DNA of 64,000 nt, taken from positions 1,120,001 through 1,184,000 of the forward strand of contig WPIO01000041.1 in the NCBI GenBank assembly GCA_009760855.2, given 5' to 3'. The position numbers and the translations under genes were made by a program. Each line of letters begins with the position of its first letter. Position 1 is the first letter of the stretch. The notes beneath the pieces were generated by a model. That model saw only the letters and a list, made by a program, of their open reading frames with translations. It was not told the origin of the DNA and made no database searches. Positions 39,933 through 50,304 of the stretch are shown in pieces. Origin of the DNA: Cristatella mucedo. Taxonomy: Eukaryota > Bryozoa > Phylactolaemata > Cristatellidae.

Positions 39933-40940
39933 ACGGCTCTGAGCTATGGATAGGAAGTTGTTACATTAAGCTGCCATGTTCTTAGGGCGAGATAACGCAA
40001 AGTTTTAATGAGAACAGCGCGAAGCAGTGGCGCCGGAGAGCGGGAGTATTCGCCATAGGGCGACCGGCTTGATACACCATGTCTATGGAGCTTGAGGGCC
40101 AGCCGTCTGGGTGCGGCATATGCTGATTAGTAGCGGTGGCAGGCCGCACTGGCAGACTGAATAGCAACCGCGCGAAGAAGGCCCGGTTCGGGCAACGGCC
40201 AAAGGTCAGTAGCCGCCACTTGCTGTGCGGTAGCTGGCTGGCGCTGCAACGCCAGGTACGGACGCTTTTGATTGCTGCCTCATTCCGTTACTCCGTCCGC
40301 ATGGCTTCGTGTACTGTTGCTCCAGATACAAGTCGCACGCCACGATTCGAGGCTCAGGCTTCCCCCTCCCCTCCCCTCCCCCCCCCGATGTTTTGGACGC
40401 TCGGGGGGAGGGGGAAGCACTGGAGCTGTTTCGCCTCGCTTCCGTTTGTGGCCCACGAAGGCCGTCGGTGCAGAGGCCGCTACAATCTGCCAATGCGCGC
40501 ATGCTCGGCATTGGCACCTACCTACTGGGCGATGCCTGCCGCATTTACGTCGTATCGTTTCGCACGTAGACAGTCAAACTTCCTCTTTAAGGCGGACCAG
40601 GCCGGATCGGCACGTGCGATCAGTCGCAGTCACCCCCAGAGCCGGAAGATATTCGGTAATCTCCGATGCAGAAATGGCAGCTGAAGCTGAGAGCACTAGC
40701 CAGTCTCTCCAGCCAAGCGAATCGCCGCCAGACCGCCAGACTTGCAGGCCCGAGGGTTCTGGCAGCCTGGCTCAATCATTGGGTCCCGCGGGTTCCGGGT
40801 CATTAAAGCCCAGCTCGTTTTTGCGACTGATTGTTGGTTGACAACGATAAGGAGAAGACAGCCGCAGAGACAGCTGCGAAGAAGCCGCATGAAAATCTTC
40901 GTGAGTAGGTAGTAGCACTCGAACATGAGATGGCGAAGCC

Positions 40941-41118
40941 GGACGTTGACTGCACCTTCGGACTGCACGGACGTTGACTGCACCTTCGGACTGCACGGAC
41001 GTTGACTGCACCTTCGGACTGCACGGACGTTGACTGCACCTTCGGACTGCACGGACGTTGACTGCACCTTCGGACTGCACGGACGTTGACTGCACCTTCG
41101 GACTGCACGGACGTTGGT
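40941..41118. repeat. 28-bp minisatellite, six exact units plus a partial
   Basis: Units start at 40941, 40969, 40997, 41025, 41053 and 41081, with a broken seventh at 41109. Each unit contains GGACGTTGACTGCACCTTCG. Copies are essentially identical. The unit length is not a multiple of three, so three different repeating peptides appear on the minus strand; none is likely to be real. Confidence 0.97.
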
Positions 41119-41625
41119 TGTGCTATCCGTCCCTAGGACGACCCTAATTTAAGAAGGTGGCAGATAAACGTTGGCGTGCGACATTGGACAGAGTACGTCT
41201 GTCCAGGTATTATTCGCGGCTCGTGGAATAATAATGACAGGGCGCAGGTGTCGTTATAATCCACGATGGAGCGGCGCGGTTGAGCTTAAGTCAGTTTCGC
41301 TGCAAGCTTCCAGCCATGCGCGAAATAAGGCGCCTAGAAAGGGACTGAGCTCTCCAAGGGCACTATAAAAAAAAATGTAATATTACTGTCATTAGCATTA
41401 AGAATGCGTTATGGGCGTCAAACTGGGAGCTGTGCTCCGTGACTGGTTCTGGACACCAGTCGCCATCCGTGGCTACCGAATCGGCTGCTACGTTACGTTA
41501 CACTGTAGCTGAGTTCTTGGGGTCAAAGGCTAGTTCCCGCCAAACCCCGCTAAACTCCGGCCACGCTGCCGCCCGCCATGCCGCTGAGCTAGGGTAAGAC
41601 GAGCGGCCGTCAGGTTAAACCTCTT

Positions 41626-42485
41626 TATATAATACACACGCATGCGCTATACAAAGGGGGAACTCAACAAGTCTACAGAGGAAGGTCCTATGCAAGGTAA
41701 ACTACAGGGGCGCGGGATGACGCCGCAAGCGCGATCAAACGCGTTAGTGCTCAGTCGGTTTCCACAGTCGCACCGTCTTAGGACTCCGTCTCACCAGTAC
41801 AAGCGTACGCCGTCCAAGGCCCGGCTAGTTGAGTACTCTGTGGTAGATGGAGCGTACGTCCGCCACCGTCGAGAGCTTCCGCCGAAAGAGAGCGAGCACG
41901 CTGTCCCAAATTCCGGTCCTCGGGCCTGTGGGAGCAGACCCCAGGCTTTGCTTTTCCGGGGCAAGGCGACGCCCAGCCCGACATATCGAATGTCAGTGGG
42001 TCCGCCTACTCTAGGGTACAACGCTACGGGTCATCGGTTATTCACCGCCGTCATGCGTCGTCGCGGTCGTCGTGCATTCGTGGGTGTATTTACGCTGCAC
42101 CCTCTTCAAGTCCCTCGACGCGATGCAACCTTCGAATGCTTCGCCGGCGTTTGCCGCACGTCGGCTAGAAGTTGTGCGGCAACTGCGTTCTCGGCGTTCG
42201 TTTGTAAGAAGCCGCAGCGGCGCATCGCGTCCGCAGAGCATTCCGTGCAGCGCTGCCATTGGCTGCGCTGCAATCTCGTCTCGTCTCGCCGTGCCGCTGC
42301 TGCTCGCACGGGCTCCTGCTCGCACCCACTTCGCTGCGAGGCACCAGCTACACCGCCAGTGCGCCAAGTCGCGTGCTGGCAAAGACGCACTGGCGAGCCG
42401 TGAGGTGGTAAACGCGGCGAGAGCAGCTTTAGCTCGGAAGCGCTCGCGCGACGTTTGTAAAACGCGCTACTACAGGAGACACTAG
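41626..42485 (+). other. Unidentified long open frame
   Basis: A plus-strand frame from 41642 to 42403 (253 codons) starts just after a TATA-like TTTATATAATAC at 41625-41636. Residues are Arg, Ser, Pro and Ala rich with no recognisable domain, signal or membrane segment. Overlapping frames of 114 to 157 codons exist on the minus strand, so chance opening in GC-rich DNA is a real alternative. GCGCTATACAAA at 41645-41656 also echoes the retroelement tail motif. Confidence 0.25.
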
Positions 42486-42704
42486 AGTGAGTACGTAAAA
42501 TTGGGAAAGAACCTCTGCCTCCGTTCTGAAGGCACGCCTCCTTGCACGCCTCTTTTGAAGAAATAAAATGGGATTCCAAAAACGTTGGAAAGCTATGCCA
42601 ACAAGATTAAGACGGCCCTACAATTACCAGCGGGGCCTGAATTACAGCCTGCCTGTGGAAATCAGTCGTATATGTCACACGTGTAAATAGGTCAGCTGGG
42701 ATTC

Positions 42705-42792
42705 GCGGTGAGCCGTGATCGCGCACTAAGTAAGGGGGGATGCTTCTCACGACCTCGGGACCGAGGTCGTGAGAATACGAGCGCGATCTAAT
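42705..42792 (+). mobile_element. SINE1 fragment (head only)
   Basis: GTGAGCCGTGATCGCGCACTAAGTAAGG is followed by the hairpin CACGACCTCGGGACCGAGGTCGTG. It breaks off at the box B position, so the body and tail are missing. Confidence 0.65.
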
Positions 42793-43980
42793 TTAAAAGG
42801 TCAAATGTACCGGCGATTCTATTACCCTTAGAGGCCCAAAGTTAGCCCAAAGAGAACCGACTTGGAACTGGAGCTCTGCAGCGGCGCCGCCCTTTTGTAC
42901 CCCATCGAGACCAGGCGATCGCTTCGCAGAGAAGCAGCGAGGCATCGCGTCAAAGGTGCACCACCGCAGCCTCGGTCTAGTCAGCGTCTCTTCCGTAAGG
43001 AGCTCCTTTCAAAAAGAAACGGTAGCTTTTTCCTGGACGGAGGCTTTTCTCGATAGCGCGGGCTTTTCAGCCCCTTTAATTAAAGCAATGCACTTATGGA
43101 TAGGCTCCCTCAAAAGAACACGCTGCCTGTGAGACTTCTTAGATGTTGCTTTCAAGGAGGTAGACTAGTAAAAATTGGAGACTAGTAACCCCTTTTTAGA
43201 GACCATTCGCAGTGCCAGGAAGCCGAGCGCCGAAGGCCACGTGCGCTTGCTCGGTCGCGGGCTTGCGTAACTGTATCGAAAAGTGCTGGCAGCAGAAGCC
43301 TCTGGAGAAGAAAGTGCCAAGAAGGAGCGCCACCTGGAGGCCAAACAGGGGCGCTCTGAGCGGGAGCGTCGCCTGAAAGAATGCTCACACGAGTTCCTTT
43401 AGATTAGTTTTTCTTTCGCATACTTTTTTTCAAAGAGCCTGACGCTCCGCGCAGAAACTTCGAGAAACTTTTCGCTAACCTATTTAGGCCCGCTCGTCTG
43501 AAATTGCAATTTGCAGCCCAATTTTAGGGCTTGAAGTCGCTCGCCGTAGGCACTTGGGCGTCGCTTGGCACAAGTCTCTTTGGACCAGTCTGCGGAAAGT
43601 CTACCTCCGAATAAGGTCAGAAGGCTCGAATCAGCCTCCCCCCTCCCCCCCCCCGCAGGTGCGCCTTGCCAACCAGCCCGGTACTCTCGGCCCACGGATA
43701 CGATGCTGGCACTCAAGGATCGAGGTCGCGTGGGTTTAGCTTCAATCGCAGAGCTCCTTAGTGTCCGCTGCAAGAGCAGCGGTAGCGATAGCCGCTACCG
43801 CTCTTCGGCCGCTGTAAGGACTTGCGACTGAGAAGTAGCTGACCTTGACTTCTTTCCCTTTAGCTGACCTTGACTTCTTTCCCTTTTTTCCTCTCCTTCT
43901 CATAGAAAGCCTGCCGGACGCCTCTCCTGCGGAAGACTGGCGGACTCCAGGAGCGGTAAATAGGAGCCCTGCGGGTACGT
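42793..43980. other. No gene recognised
   Basis: Mixed composition with a C-run (43636-43660) and a short hairpin (AGCGGTAGCG at 43778-43787 with its complement at 43793-43802). A 20-bp block (TAGCTGACCTTGACTTCTTT plus CCCTTT) is tandemly repeated near 43837-43890. Frames are short and unrecognised. Confidence 0.45.
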
Positions 43981-43989
43981 TGAGTGAGT

Positions 43990-44569
43990 AGTTTTTTTTT
44001 TAGCACTAGCGCTAGCTCAGCAGCGTCCTCCTCCTCGGGCTCAGCAGCAGCAGCGGCGGAACTGCTGCTCTACGCATGGGGCGCTGCTCTAGCGGGTAGG
44101 CTCGCCTGCCGCCGCCGCCGCCTGTCAGCCGGCGTTGGCGGGCGACGCGAACAAAGGCCGGACGGCTAATGGCTGTCGGCTATTGAAAATGCGGCCGGCG
44201 GTGCACGGCTGACGTAGCAGCGCTCCGGCGCTTTCATATCGGCGGCGGCAAGTAAACGGCCCGCGGCTGGCGACTGCGAGCGACTTCCGTCGACGGATGG
44301 GCGAGGCGAACGGCCGTTGAGACGCGCTGCGGCGCCGCCACGGAGCACGGCGACCGGCCGGCCGCGGCCGTGAGAGCTATCCATCGTTGCAGGAAGCGCT
44401 AATCCGAGCGGAGTTCTGCGGTCGCCCGCCGCCGCCGGCGGCGGCCCGGAGGTAGGAGCGCCCTCGAGCCGCCGGGCGCGGCCGTGCGTCGACGCCCGGC
44501 GCTCCTAACGCCTCCCGCCGCACAGGAGCCTGCCCGAGAGCGGCGGCGGCGGAGGCAGCGGCGGCACGC
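43990..44569 (+). promoter_or_regulatory. GC-rich CpG-dense region upstream of the fucosyltransferase gene
   Basis: Base composition shifts abruptly to very GC and CpG rich and stays so to the end of the coding region. No TATA box was found. Acceptor-like ATCGTTGCAG at 44383-44392 and GCCGCACAG at 44517-44525 could end a 5' UTR intron. The promoter role is inferred from composition and position only. Confidence 0.35.
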
Positions 44570-45679
44570 ATGCTCGTTGGCCGCTTCCCCGGCCCCGCCT
44601 TCGGGCCGGCAGCTCTGCGGCGGCGCTGCGTCTGCGCCATGCTCGCTGCCGCCGTCGTCTCGGCGGTGACGCTTCCATTACTGCGGCTCGGTGGCGATGG
44701 CCGCCATCGCCCGGCGGACGGCGGCGGCGGAGCGAGCGTCCAGCGGTTCGGACCCACCGCCGCCGCCGTCGGACTGAACGCGACGGCGGCGTCGCCCGTG
44801 TCCTACGTCTACTTCTCCGATCCGCTCGCCGGACTCGGCAACAAGATGTTCCAGTACGCGTCGGGCCTCGGCCTTGCGCTGCGCTACGGCAAGCGTGCAG
44901 TGCTCGTCGCCGACCACCCGTTCGTCGTCGCCATGCTGGACAGCATGGCGGCGGCGTTCATCGTGTCGGAGCTGACGCGCATTCCGCGCGTGCCGCCGTC
45001 GGGCGTCGTCGCCAGCGTCGTCGCCGAGGCCGGCTGGGGCAAGTATGACGCGTCCGTGTTCGACGACGACGCGGCGGCGGGCGCGCCACTCCACGCAGGC
45101 GGCTTCCTGCTGACGGGCCACCTGCAGTCGTGGCGCTACTTCGCGCCAGTGGGCGACGCGATCCGCGGCGAGTTCCGGCTGACTCGTTCCTACGAGGACG
45201 CCGCGGCGTCGTTCATGCGCCGCCAGCGCCTGCCGCCGAGTCGGGCGTCCGTGCTGGTTGGCGTGCACGTGCGACGCGGCGACATGCTGCAGCGGCCCGA
45301 CCTGTACACGACGGCGCCGGCCGCGTATCTGCGCCGTGCCGTCGACTACTACCTGGCCAAGTACGGCGGCCCGGCGAGCGTGTCGTTCCTGGTGGCCACC
45401 GACGACCGGCCGTGGGTGGAGCGTGTCGCGGCGGCCGGCGATCTGCCGCCTGGGCTCACGCTGCGCTACGCGGACGGTCTGTCGCCGGCTCGCGACATGG
45501 CGCTGCTGAGCCGATGCAATCACAGCATCATCACGGGCGGCACGTTCGGCTGGTGGGCGGCGTGGCTGGCCGGCGGCGACGTCGTGTACTACAAGGACTT
45601 CATTCTGCCCACTTCCAAGCTGTACGCCTCCTATAACGAGACGGATTACTATCCGCCGCACTGGATCGGAATGAGCTGA
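44570..45679 (+). CDS. Alpha-1,2-fucosyltransferase, GT11 family (FUT1/FUT2-like)
   Basis: It transfers fucose from GDP-fucose to galactose in alpha-1,2 linkage, as Golgi GT11 enzymes do. The 369-residue single exon has a short basic tail, one membrane anchor (about 21-40: CVCAMLAAAVVSAVTLPLL), a stem, then a lumenal catalytic domain. GLGNKMFQYASGLGLALRYG (about 88-107) is the N-terminal donor-side motif. HVRRGD at 233-238 is the diagnostic GT11 motif. FLVATDDRPWVE (about 271-282) and GTFGWWAAWLAGG (about 324-336) are the second and third motifs. Possible N-glycosylation sites are NAT near 70, NHS near 316 and NET near 357. Length fits the family (about 340-370). The ATG at 44570 is preferred because it keeps the basic tail before the anchor; ATG at 44639 has a better -3 base but would start inside the anchor. 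Coding GC is very high. Acceptor specificity cannot be read from sequence. Confidence 0.93.
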   Translation: MLVGRFPGPAFGPAALRRRCVCAMLAAAVVSAVTLPLLRLGGDGRHRPADGGGGASVQRFGPTAAAVGLNATAASPVSYVYFSDPLAGLGNKMFQYASGLGLALRYGKRAVLVADHPFVVAMLDSMAAAFIVSELTRIPRVPPSGVVASVVAEAGWGKYDASVFDDDAAAGAPLHAGGFLLTGHLQSWRYFAPVGDAIRGEFRLTRSYEDAAASFMRRQRLPPSRASVLVGVHVRRGDMLQRPDLYTTAPAAYLRRAVDYYLAKYGGPASVSFLVATDDRPWVERVAAAGDLPPGLTLRYADGLSPARDMALLSRCNHSIITGGTFGWWAAWLAGGDVVYYKDFILPTSKLYASYNETDYYPPHWIGMS

Positions 45680-46099
45680 CGGCGGCGCCGGCGGCGGCGG
45701 CACTCAGCCCGGCTGCTGCGACGGCCGCCAGTCGGCGATCGTCGCCGTCGCCAGTTAGCGCTGGAAGCGATGCTGCAGAAGACGCGCGAGATGGGCTGAG
45801 AGCTCTGAAAAAGAGTTTCGCCTCGAAAAAATATAGAGAGTTGATGCATCAAGCTGCATAAAAGAGCATTAGCCTGCTGCTAGGTGAAACGTCGTGGACT
45901 ACTGGTCGCTACTCAGCTCCCGTCTTGCAATATTCGCTTGTCATGTAAAAGCCTTATGGAGGTGTCGCGACTAATGAGGTAGCTCATATGCTAATCACGA
46001 CCTCGAGTCACCAGACGCCGATCTTTTGCAACCAAGTTGAACGAGCACTCACATTAGGCAAGCCGCTCTCTAGAACATAGCATTGCTTAAATTCGGGCT
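45680..46099. other. Fucosyltransferase 3' flank
   Basis: GC content falls within about 150 bp of the stop. No AATAAA is seen near the stop; AAAAAATATAG and CATAAAAGAGC at about 45826-45867 are weak candidates only. Confidence 0.4.
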
Positions 46100-46440
46100 T
46101 GTTTAGATAGGGATACCACATTTAAGTTGATCCGTGCATTTAATGACGTCCCATCTTTATTTCTGTAACTCACTGCTTGCTGGCCTACTGGCATGTGCAA
46201 TCAGGCGCTTACAGCTTGTGCACAACTCCGCAGCTAGACTTGTCTGTCTCGAGCGTCGCAGTTGCCACATCACACCACTTCTGGCCGATTTGCATTGGCT
46301 ACCAGTCAAGCAACGGATTGACTTCAAGGTTTTGTCGCTCACTTTTAGGTCACTTCATTCTTTGGCTCCAGCCCATCTCTCAGATCTACTTTCCCACCAG
46401 GCCAAGCAGCGTACCGCCCGCTTTTCGGAATCCAATAATA
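46100..46440 (+). mobile_element. LINE family A ORF2 C-terminal fragment (plus orientation)
   Basis: Frame 46134-46517 encodes HLYFCNSLLAGLLACAIRRL, LVHNSAARLVCLERRSCHIT, LLADLHWLPVKQRIDFKVLS and LAPAHLSDLL. This is the best preserved copy of that segment in the window. It breaks into family B sequence near 46440. Confidence 0.75.
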
Positions 46441-46916
46441 ATAAGCCGAATCCATCGGTAGCTTGTTTTCGGGCGAGACCAAAACAATTGACGACAAAAC
46501 CGAACTGCTGCTCATAGGACAACCTAAGCGTGTGGCTGGATTAAAAGGCTTTGATTTTCTAATAGGTGATTCTATTGTGCGACCATCACCATGCGCTCAA
46601 AATTTAGGCGTCGTTTTCGACAGCTGCCTTAATTTTAAAAGCTTCCCTCAGAAGACTACGTCTACAGCTAGCCATCGCGTCCGGTCCCTATCAAAGATTA
46701 GGAGCTGTCGTCCACAGTGACTTGTAAAAATTTAACTAGCTTCAGAGTTCTGTCTCGGCTTGATTATTGTAATTCCCTTTTGGCTGGGCTACCAAAGAAA
46801 GCAACTAGGCCACTGCAGCTGACTATCGATATGGCTGCAAGGCTGGTCCTCAAGACCCAGAGGTTTGAGCACGTGCCTCCTTTGCTAAAAGAGCTAGTAT
46901 GGATGCCGGTTGATCA
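46441..46916 (+). mobile_element. LINE family B RT fragment (plus orientation)
   Basis: Frames 46463-46720 and 46717-46944 encode KTELLLIGQPKR, QNLGVVFDSCLNFKS, SRLDYCNSLLAGLPKKATRP and MAARLVLKTQRFEHVPPLL, the post-RT region of an L2/CR1-type ORF2. It ends abruptly at the inverted family B segment. Confidence 0.75.
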
Positions 46917-47140
46917 ATGTAATGTAATGTATCTCCGTCAGTAACTCCAAAAAGTCATAAAGACCATGTGGGTGTTACGCAGGAGAGTTTTGTATAGCGC
47001 ACTCACAGCCTAAGCGGCTTTCGGTACGCATTCTATTCATTACTGCTGAAACTGATGCAGCAGTTCAGCTAGGTACGAAGGAGCCAAGCCGTGGCGGGCC
47101 TTGTGGGTCAGCGTACGAACTTTGCTCTGTATCCATTGCT
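46917..47140 (-). mobile_element. LINE family B 3' end, inverted and internally deleted
   Basis: Starts AATGTAATGTATCTCCGTCA, the complement of the family B tail. It runs through TTTTGTATAGCGCACTCAC and CGGTACGCATTC, then jumps to the LLHQF/LAELL coding region (GCAGTTCAGCTAGGTACGAA), so about 250 bp is missing compared with 12893-13385. It sits between two plus-oriented family B pieces. Confidence 0.75.
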
Positions 47141-47760
47141 GGGCTACCAAAGAAAGCTATTATGCCACTACAGCGGACTATGAATATGGCTGCAAGGCTG
47201 GTCTTCAAGTCCCAGCGGTTTGAGCACGTTTCACCTTTGCTGGAAGAGCTAGGATGGTTGCCGGTTCAGCAATGGATACAGAGCAAAGTTCTTAGGCTGA
47301 CCTACAAGGCCCGCCACGGCTTGGCTCCTTCGTACCTAGCTGAACTGCTGCACCAGTTTCAGCCTCTTCGAGCCCTCAGGTCCTGTGTGGATAATAAATT
47401 AGCTGTTCCATTCTTCCGCTTAAAGACCGTTGGTGATAGAAGCTTTTGCTCTGTAGATCCTAGACTGTGGAACTCGCCTCCACAATTCTTACGCAACGAC
47501 AACTACTCTCCGGCTGCCGACTATGGCACATCTTTTTCAGCGATCCTGAGCTGCTACTTCCATGCTACTCACTACCTCAACCCTCTCCTGACTCCGCTAT
47601 GCTTCCCACTTTCTCTTTGTTGCGCGAGACGATGTCTGTTGGCTACCGAATTCGTACCGAAAGCCGCTTAGGCTGTTAGTGCGCTATACAAAACCCTCCT
47701 TCGAAACACCCACATAGTCTATATGATTTGTGGAGTTACAGAAGGAGATACATTAAATTT
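47141..47760 (+). mobile_element. LINE family B C-terminal ORF2 and 3' end (plus orientation)
   Basis: Frame 47162-47671 (169 residues) encodes MAARLVFKSQRFEHVSPLLE, LGWLPVQQWIQSKVLRLTYK, SYLAELLHQFQPLRALRSCV and FRLKTVGDRSFCS, with PRLWNSPPQFLRND. The 3' part contains TGCGCTATACAAAACCCTCC and ends at ATACATTAAATTTTATTCCA. This is the longest open family B frame here. Confidence 0.82.
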
Positions 47761-47767
47761 TATTCCA

Positions 47768-48200
47768 TTACGCATTACATTCAAAAGACTGCTTCAAGGC
47801 TACTGCAAATGGCTTGAAGTTGAATTCCGAGCGCACGATAATAGCAACTCCACCTCCAGTTTTAATTGATCTAGGGGTATAAAAGAATGAGTAACCAGTT
47901 GGGGTTGCGTCTTTAATTTCCGGGCAGTTTATCGATTTTAGCCAAGTTTCAGTTAGGACGAGCGGTTCGAGACCATTTTCAGAAATAAAGTCACTTATTA
48001 CCAGAGGTTTATTGCACCTTGAGCGAGGATTCCAAAAGCAAGCGTTAAGTCGGGTCGATGGAGTTATAACCGGCCTGATGACCACTAAGTTTGAGAGATT
48101 CACAGTGACGCATGTGGGGGAGCGTGCTGAGCTGTTCGAGACAATGATAGGAATACCAAACGAGCGGGTACTCTGCTCGAAGTTCCCGCCCAACGAGTGA
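47768..48200 (-). mobile_element. APE-type LINE endonuclease fragment
   Basis: Minus-strand frame 47768-48193 encodes LNACFWNPRSRCNKPLVISD, LEPLVLTETWLKS and TGGGVAIIVRSEFNFKPF. The TETWL and GGGVAIIVR strings are typical of the apurinic/apyrimidinic endonuclease domain at the start of L2/CR1-type ORF2. It is the only clear piece of this domain in the window. Confidence 0.72.
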
Positions 48201-48229
48201 CGTCTGAGCTGGCGGTTCCGGCCACCTCG

Positions 48230-48900
48230 GCGGCTCCGGGGTGCTTTTCTTTTGTCAATGCACAGTTCACGAATCTTAGCAACAGCAGTAACATCTAGGA
48301 ATGCATTTGATCTACGATGATGAAGCGATCACAGCTTTTCTTTTGTTAATGCATTTAGCAATATTATGCAGCCGAAAGTAGGTTGGCTAATTCCTTTAAT
48401 TCCCGTGGATTCAATTGGTGCATCGACACATTGGCTCCCGCGCTAAAGAGCGGCCTCGGGCGACTCCTAGCGTGGTGTGGACCTTTACTTGATTTCTCCG
48501 TAATACCTTCGGGTATTCCGCTGCTATCTTCACTGTGACTATTTATGAGCTGTCCTCAGATATGCTACCCAAAACAGGACCTGCTTAGCATAAGGTGCGA
48601 TGTGGTCATTAGTCAATACCTACCGGCGGGTCAGTGAGAACCTTCCTGCATCCTGCGTTCGCCCTATCAACAGCTCGGCTATCAAACCTACGACTCGTAA
48701 GTTTAAAGCGCTGAATAGTACTTGTTGCGGTAGTATCCCACCCACCGTAGCCCAGTGCTTTTCCTTTGTCAATGCACAGTTCACGAATCTTAGCAACAGC
48801 AGTAACATCTAGGAATGCCTTTGATCCACGATGACGAAGCGATAGCAGCTGCGCACGATCATAACTAGCTTGCAGGTTACTAGCCGCCGGCGTAGCCAAG
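48230..48900 (-). mobile_element. LINE 5' ORF remnants, partly duplicated
   Basis: Minus-strand frame 48609-48899 contains SYDRAQLLSLRHRGSKAFLD, resembling the YxRxxLLxLR region just upstream of the endonuclease in L2-type ORF2. A block starting TTTGTCAATGCACAGTTCAC occurs twice (about 48250 and 48770) in direct orientation, both extending past ATCTAGGAATGC. Confidence 0.55.
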
Positions 48901-48934
48901 GCAGCCGCCGGCGCGGGAGACCCAGCAGCCCGAA

Positions 48935-49140
48935 GCGATAATAATAATAATAATAATATTGCACTTGATAAAGCGCCCTCAGAGAACTTAATCTCTTTCT
49001 AGGCGCTTTACATTTGCTGCAAAGTGATACGCAATAGAATAGTAAGTAAAATCATGCTTGAAAAACAAACAAAATGAATAACATGGTTAGGGGTTACATG
49101 CACTGGGTCAGCATGCAAATGTGGATAGGCGTTTATATAT
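48935..49140 (-). mobile_element. LINE family A, 3' end fragment
   Basis: Seven AAT units are followed by the terminal block (GCACTTGATAAAGCGCCCTC), CTAGGCGCTTTACATTTGCT and GGTTAGGGGTTACATGCACT. It closely resembles the copy at 52855. Confidence 0.8.
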
Positions 49141-49290
49141 CCATAGACACATAATTTCTTACGCGCTACGGTCAAATAACAATCAATCACAATAACTTTA
49201 AACAGGCCTTAGCTGTATCGTTTCCGCATACGATGTTCGCAAGAACTTCGGCCCTAGGCAAGCGAGTAGCTCATCCTCAACCGTTGGACT

Positions 49291-49319
49291 GGCAGGGCGG
49301 GGCGGGGCGGGGCGGGGGG
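49291..49319 (+). repeat. G-rich run with G-quadruplex potential
   Basis: GGGCGGGGCGGGGCGGGGCG is followed by five Gs: five G-tracts separated by single C, a textbook quadruplex-forming pattern. Confidence 0.85.
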
Positions 49320-49631
49320 AGCACTCCGCTCACACCGGTCGCTCCTTCCGTCGAAATCCGGACATCCGCTCACTGCACGGCGCCGTCTGTTAGGATTCTC
49401 AGCCAGGACCAGGATCGGTCTTTATCTATTGCTTCCAAGTGCATTAGTTTGCCACACTAACCTCGCACACTGCGGCTAGGCGTTAGTTCTTGGATAGGCG
49501 AACGCAGCCAAAGTCAAGGTCAAGTCAAGGCCGTCAGAACAGCAAGCTTTTCAGACGATCCTGCAGGGCACGCTCTCCCGGGTTATCCGCCCAGTCGTCG
49601 CACGCTTTCGCGCGTGCATCGTATCGATCTA

Positions 49632-49815
49632 TTGGTGAGCCGTGATGGCACACTAGGTAAGGCGGTTGCTTTCACGACTTCGGTCCTGAGGTCGTGGGTT
49701 CGATTCCTGCGGTGGGCGGTCCTTTATCGCCACTGCAAGCGGTGGTGATAGCCGTAAAAGGCTCTTCTGTCGCTATACAAAAAGAGGCTGTTTAATCAGC
49801 TAGGATTTATTTATT
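49632..49815 (+). mobile_element. SINE1 copy, well preserved
   Basis: Box A-like TGGCACACTAGG at 49646-49657 and perfect box B GGTTCGATTCC at 49697-49707. The body contains CCACTGCAAGCGGTGGTGAT and GTCGCTATACAAAAAGAGGC, and the element ends TTTAATCAGCTAGG then TTTA repeats. It works as the reference copy for the family. Confidence 0.85.
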
Positions 49816-50039
49816 TATTCCTGCGAGCTTTGCCGTTGCATGTTTTAATACTAATAAAATTTAATACGATTTATCCCAATAATACATAACAAAATTTAAT
49901 GCAATACATTTAATACAATAATACGTAATAATGACATGTTCTAATTGTAGTCCTTCGTTGCACCCGTGCCGGCAAGCAAACCTGGCATCGATTGCGCCGT
50001 CTTTTCTACCTGTCCGTCGACGTGAACGGATACTTCCTC

Positions 50040-50304
<265 letters not shown>

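Noticed and set aside
40696-41108. Repeated peptide frames (QSTSVQSEGAVNVRAVRRCS type) on the minus strand
   Set aside because: The 28-bp unit is not a multiple of three and the peptide cycles through frames of the minisatellite.
40941-41118. CRISPR-like array
   Set aside because: Units are contiguous with no unique spacers, and the genome is eukaryotic.
44678-45703. 341-codon minus-strand frame
   Set aside because: Antisense shadow of the GC-rich fucosyltransferase gene; no family resemblance.
49632-49815. Functional tRNA gene
   Set aside because: Box A and B are present, but the acceptor stem does not close, the sequence continues into a conserved non-tRNA body, and several dispersed copies exist; it is a SINE.
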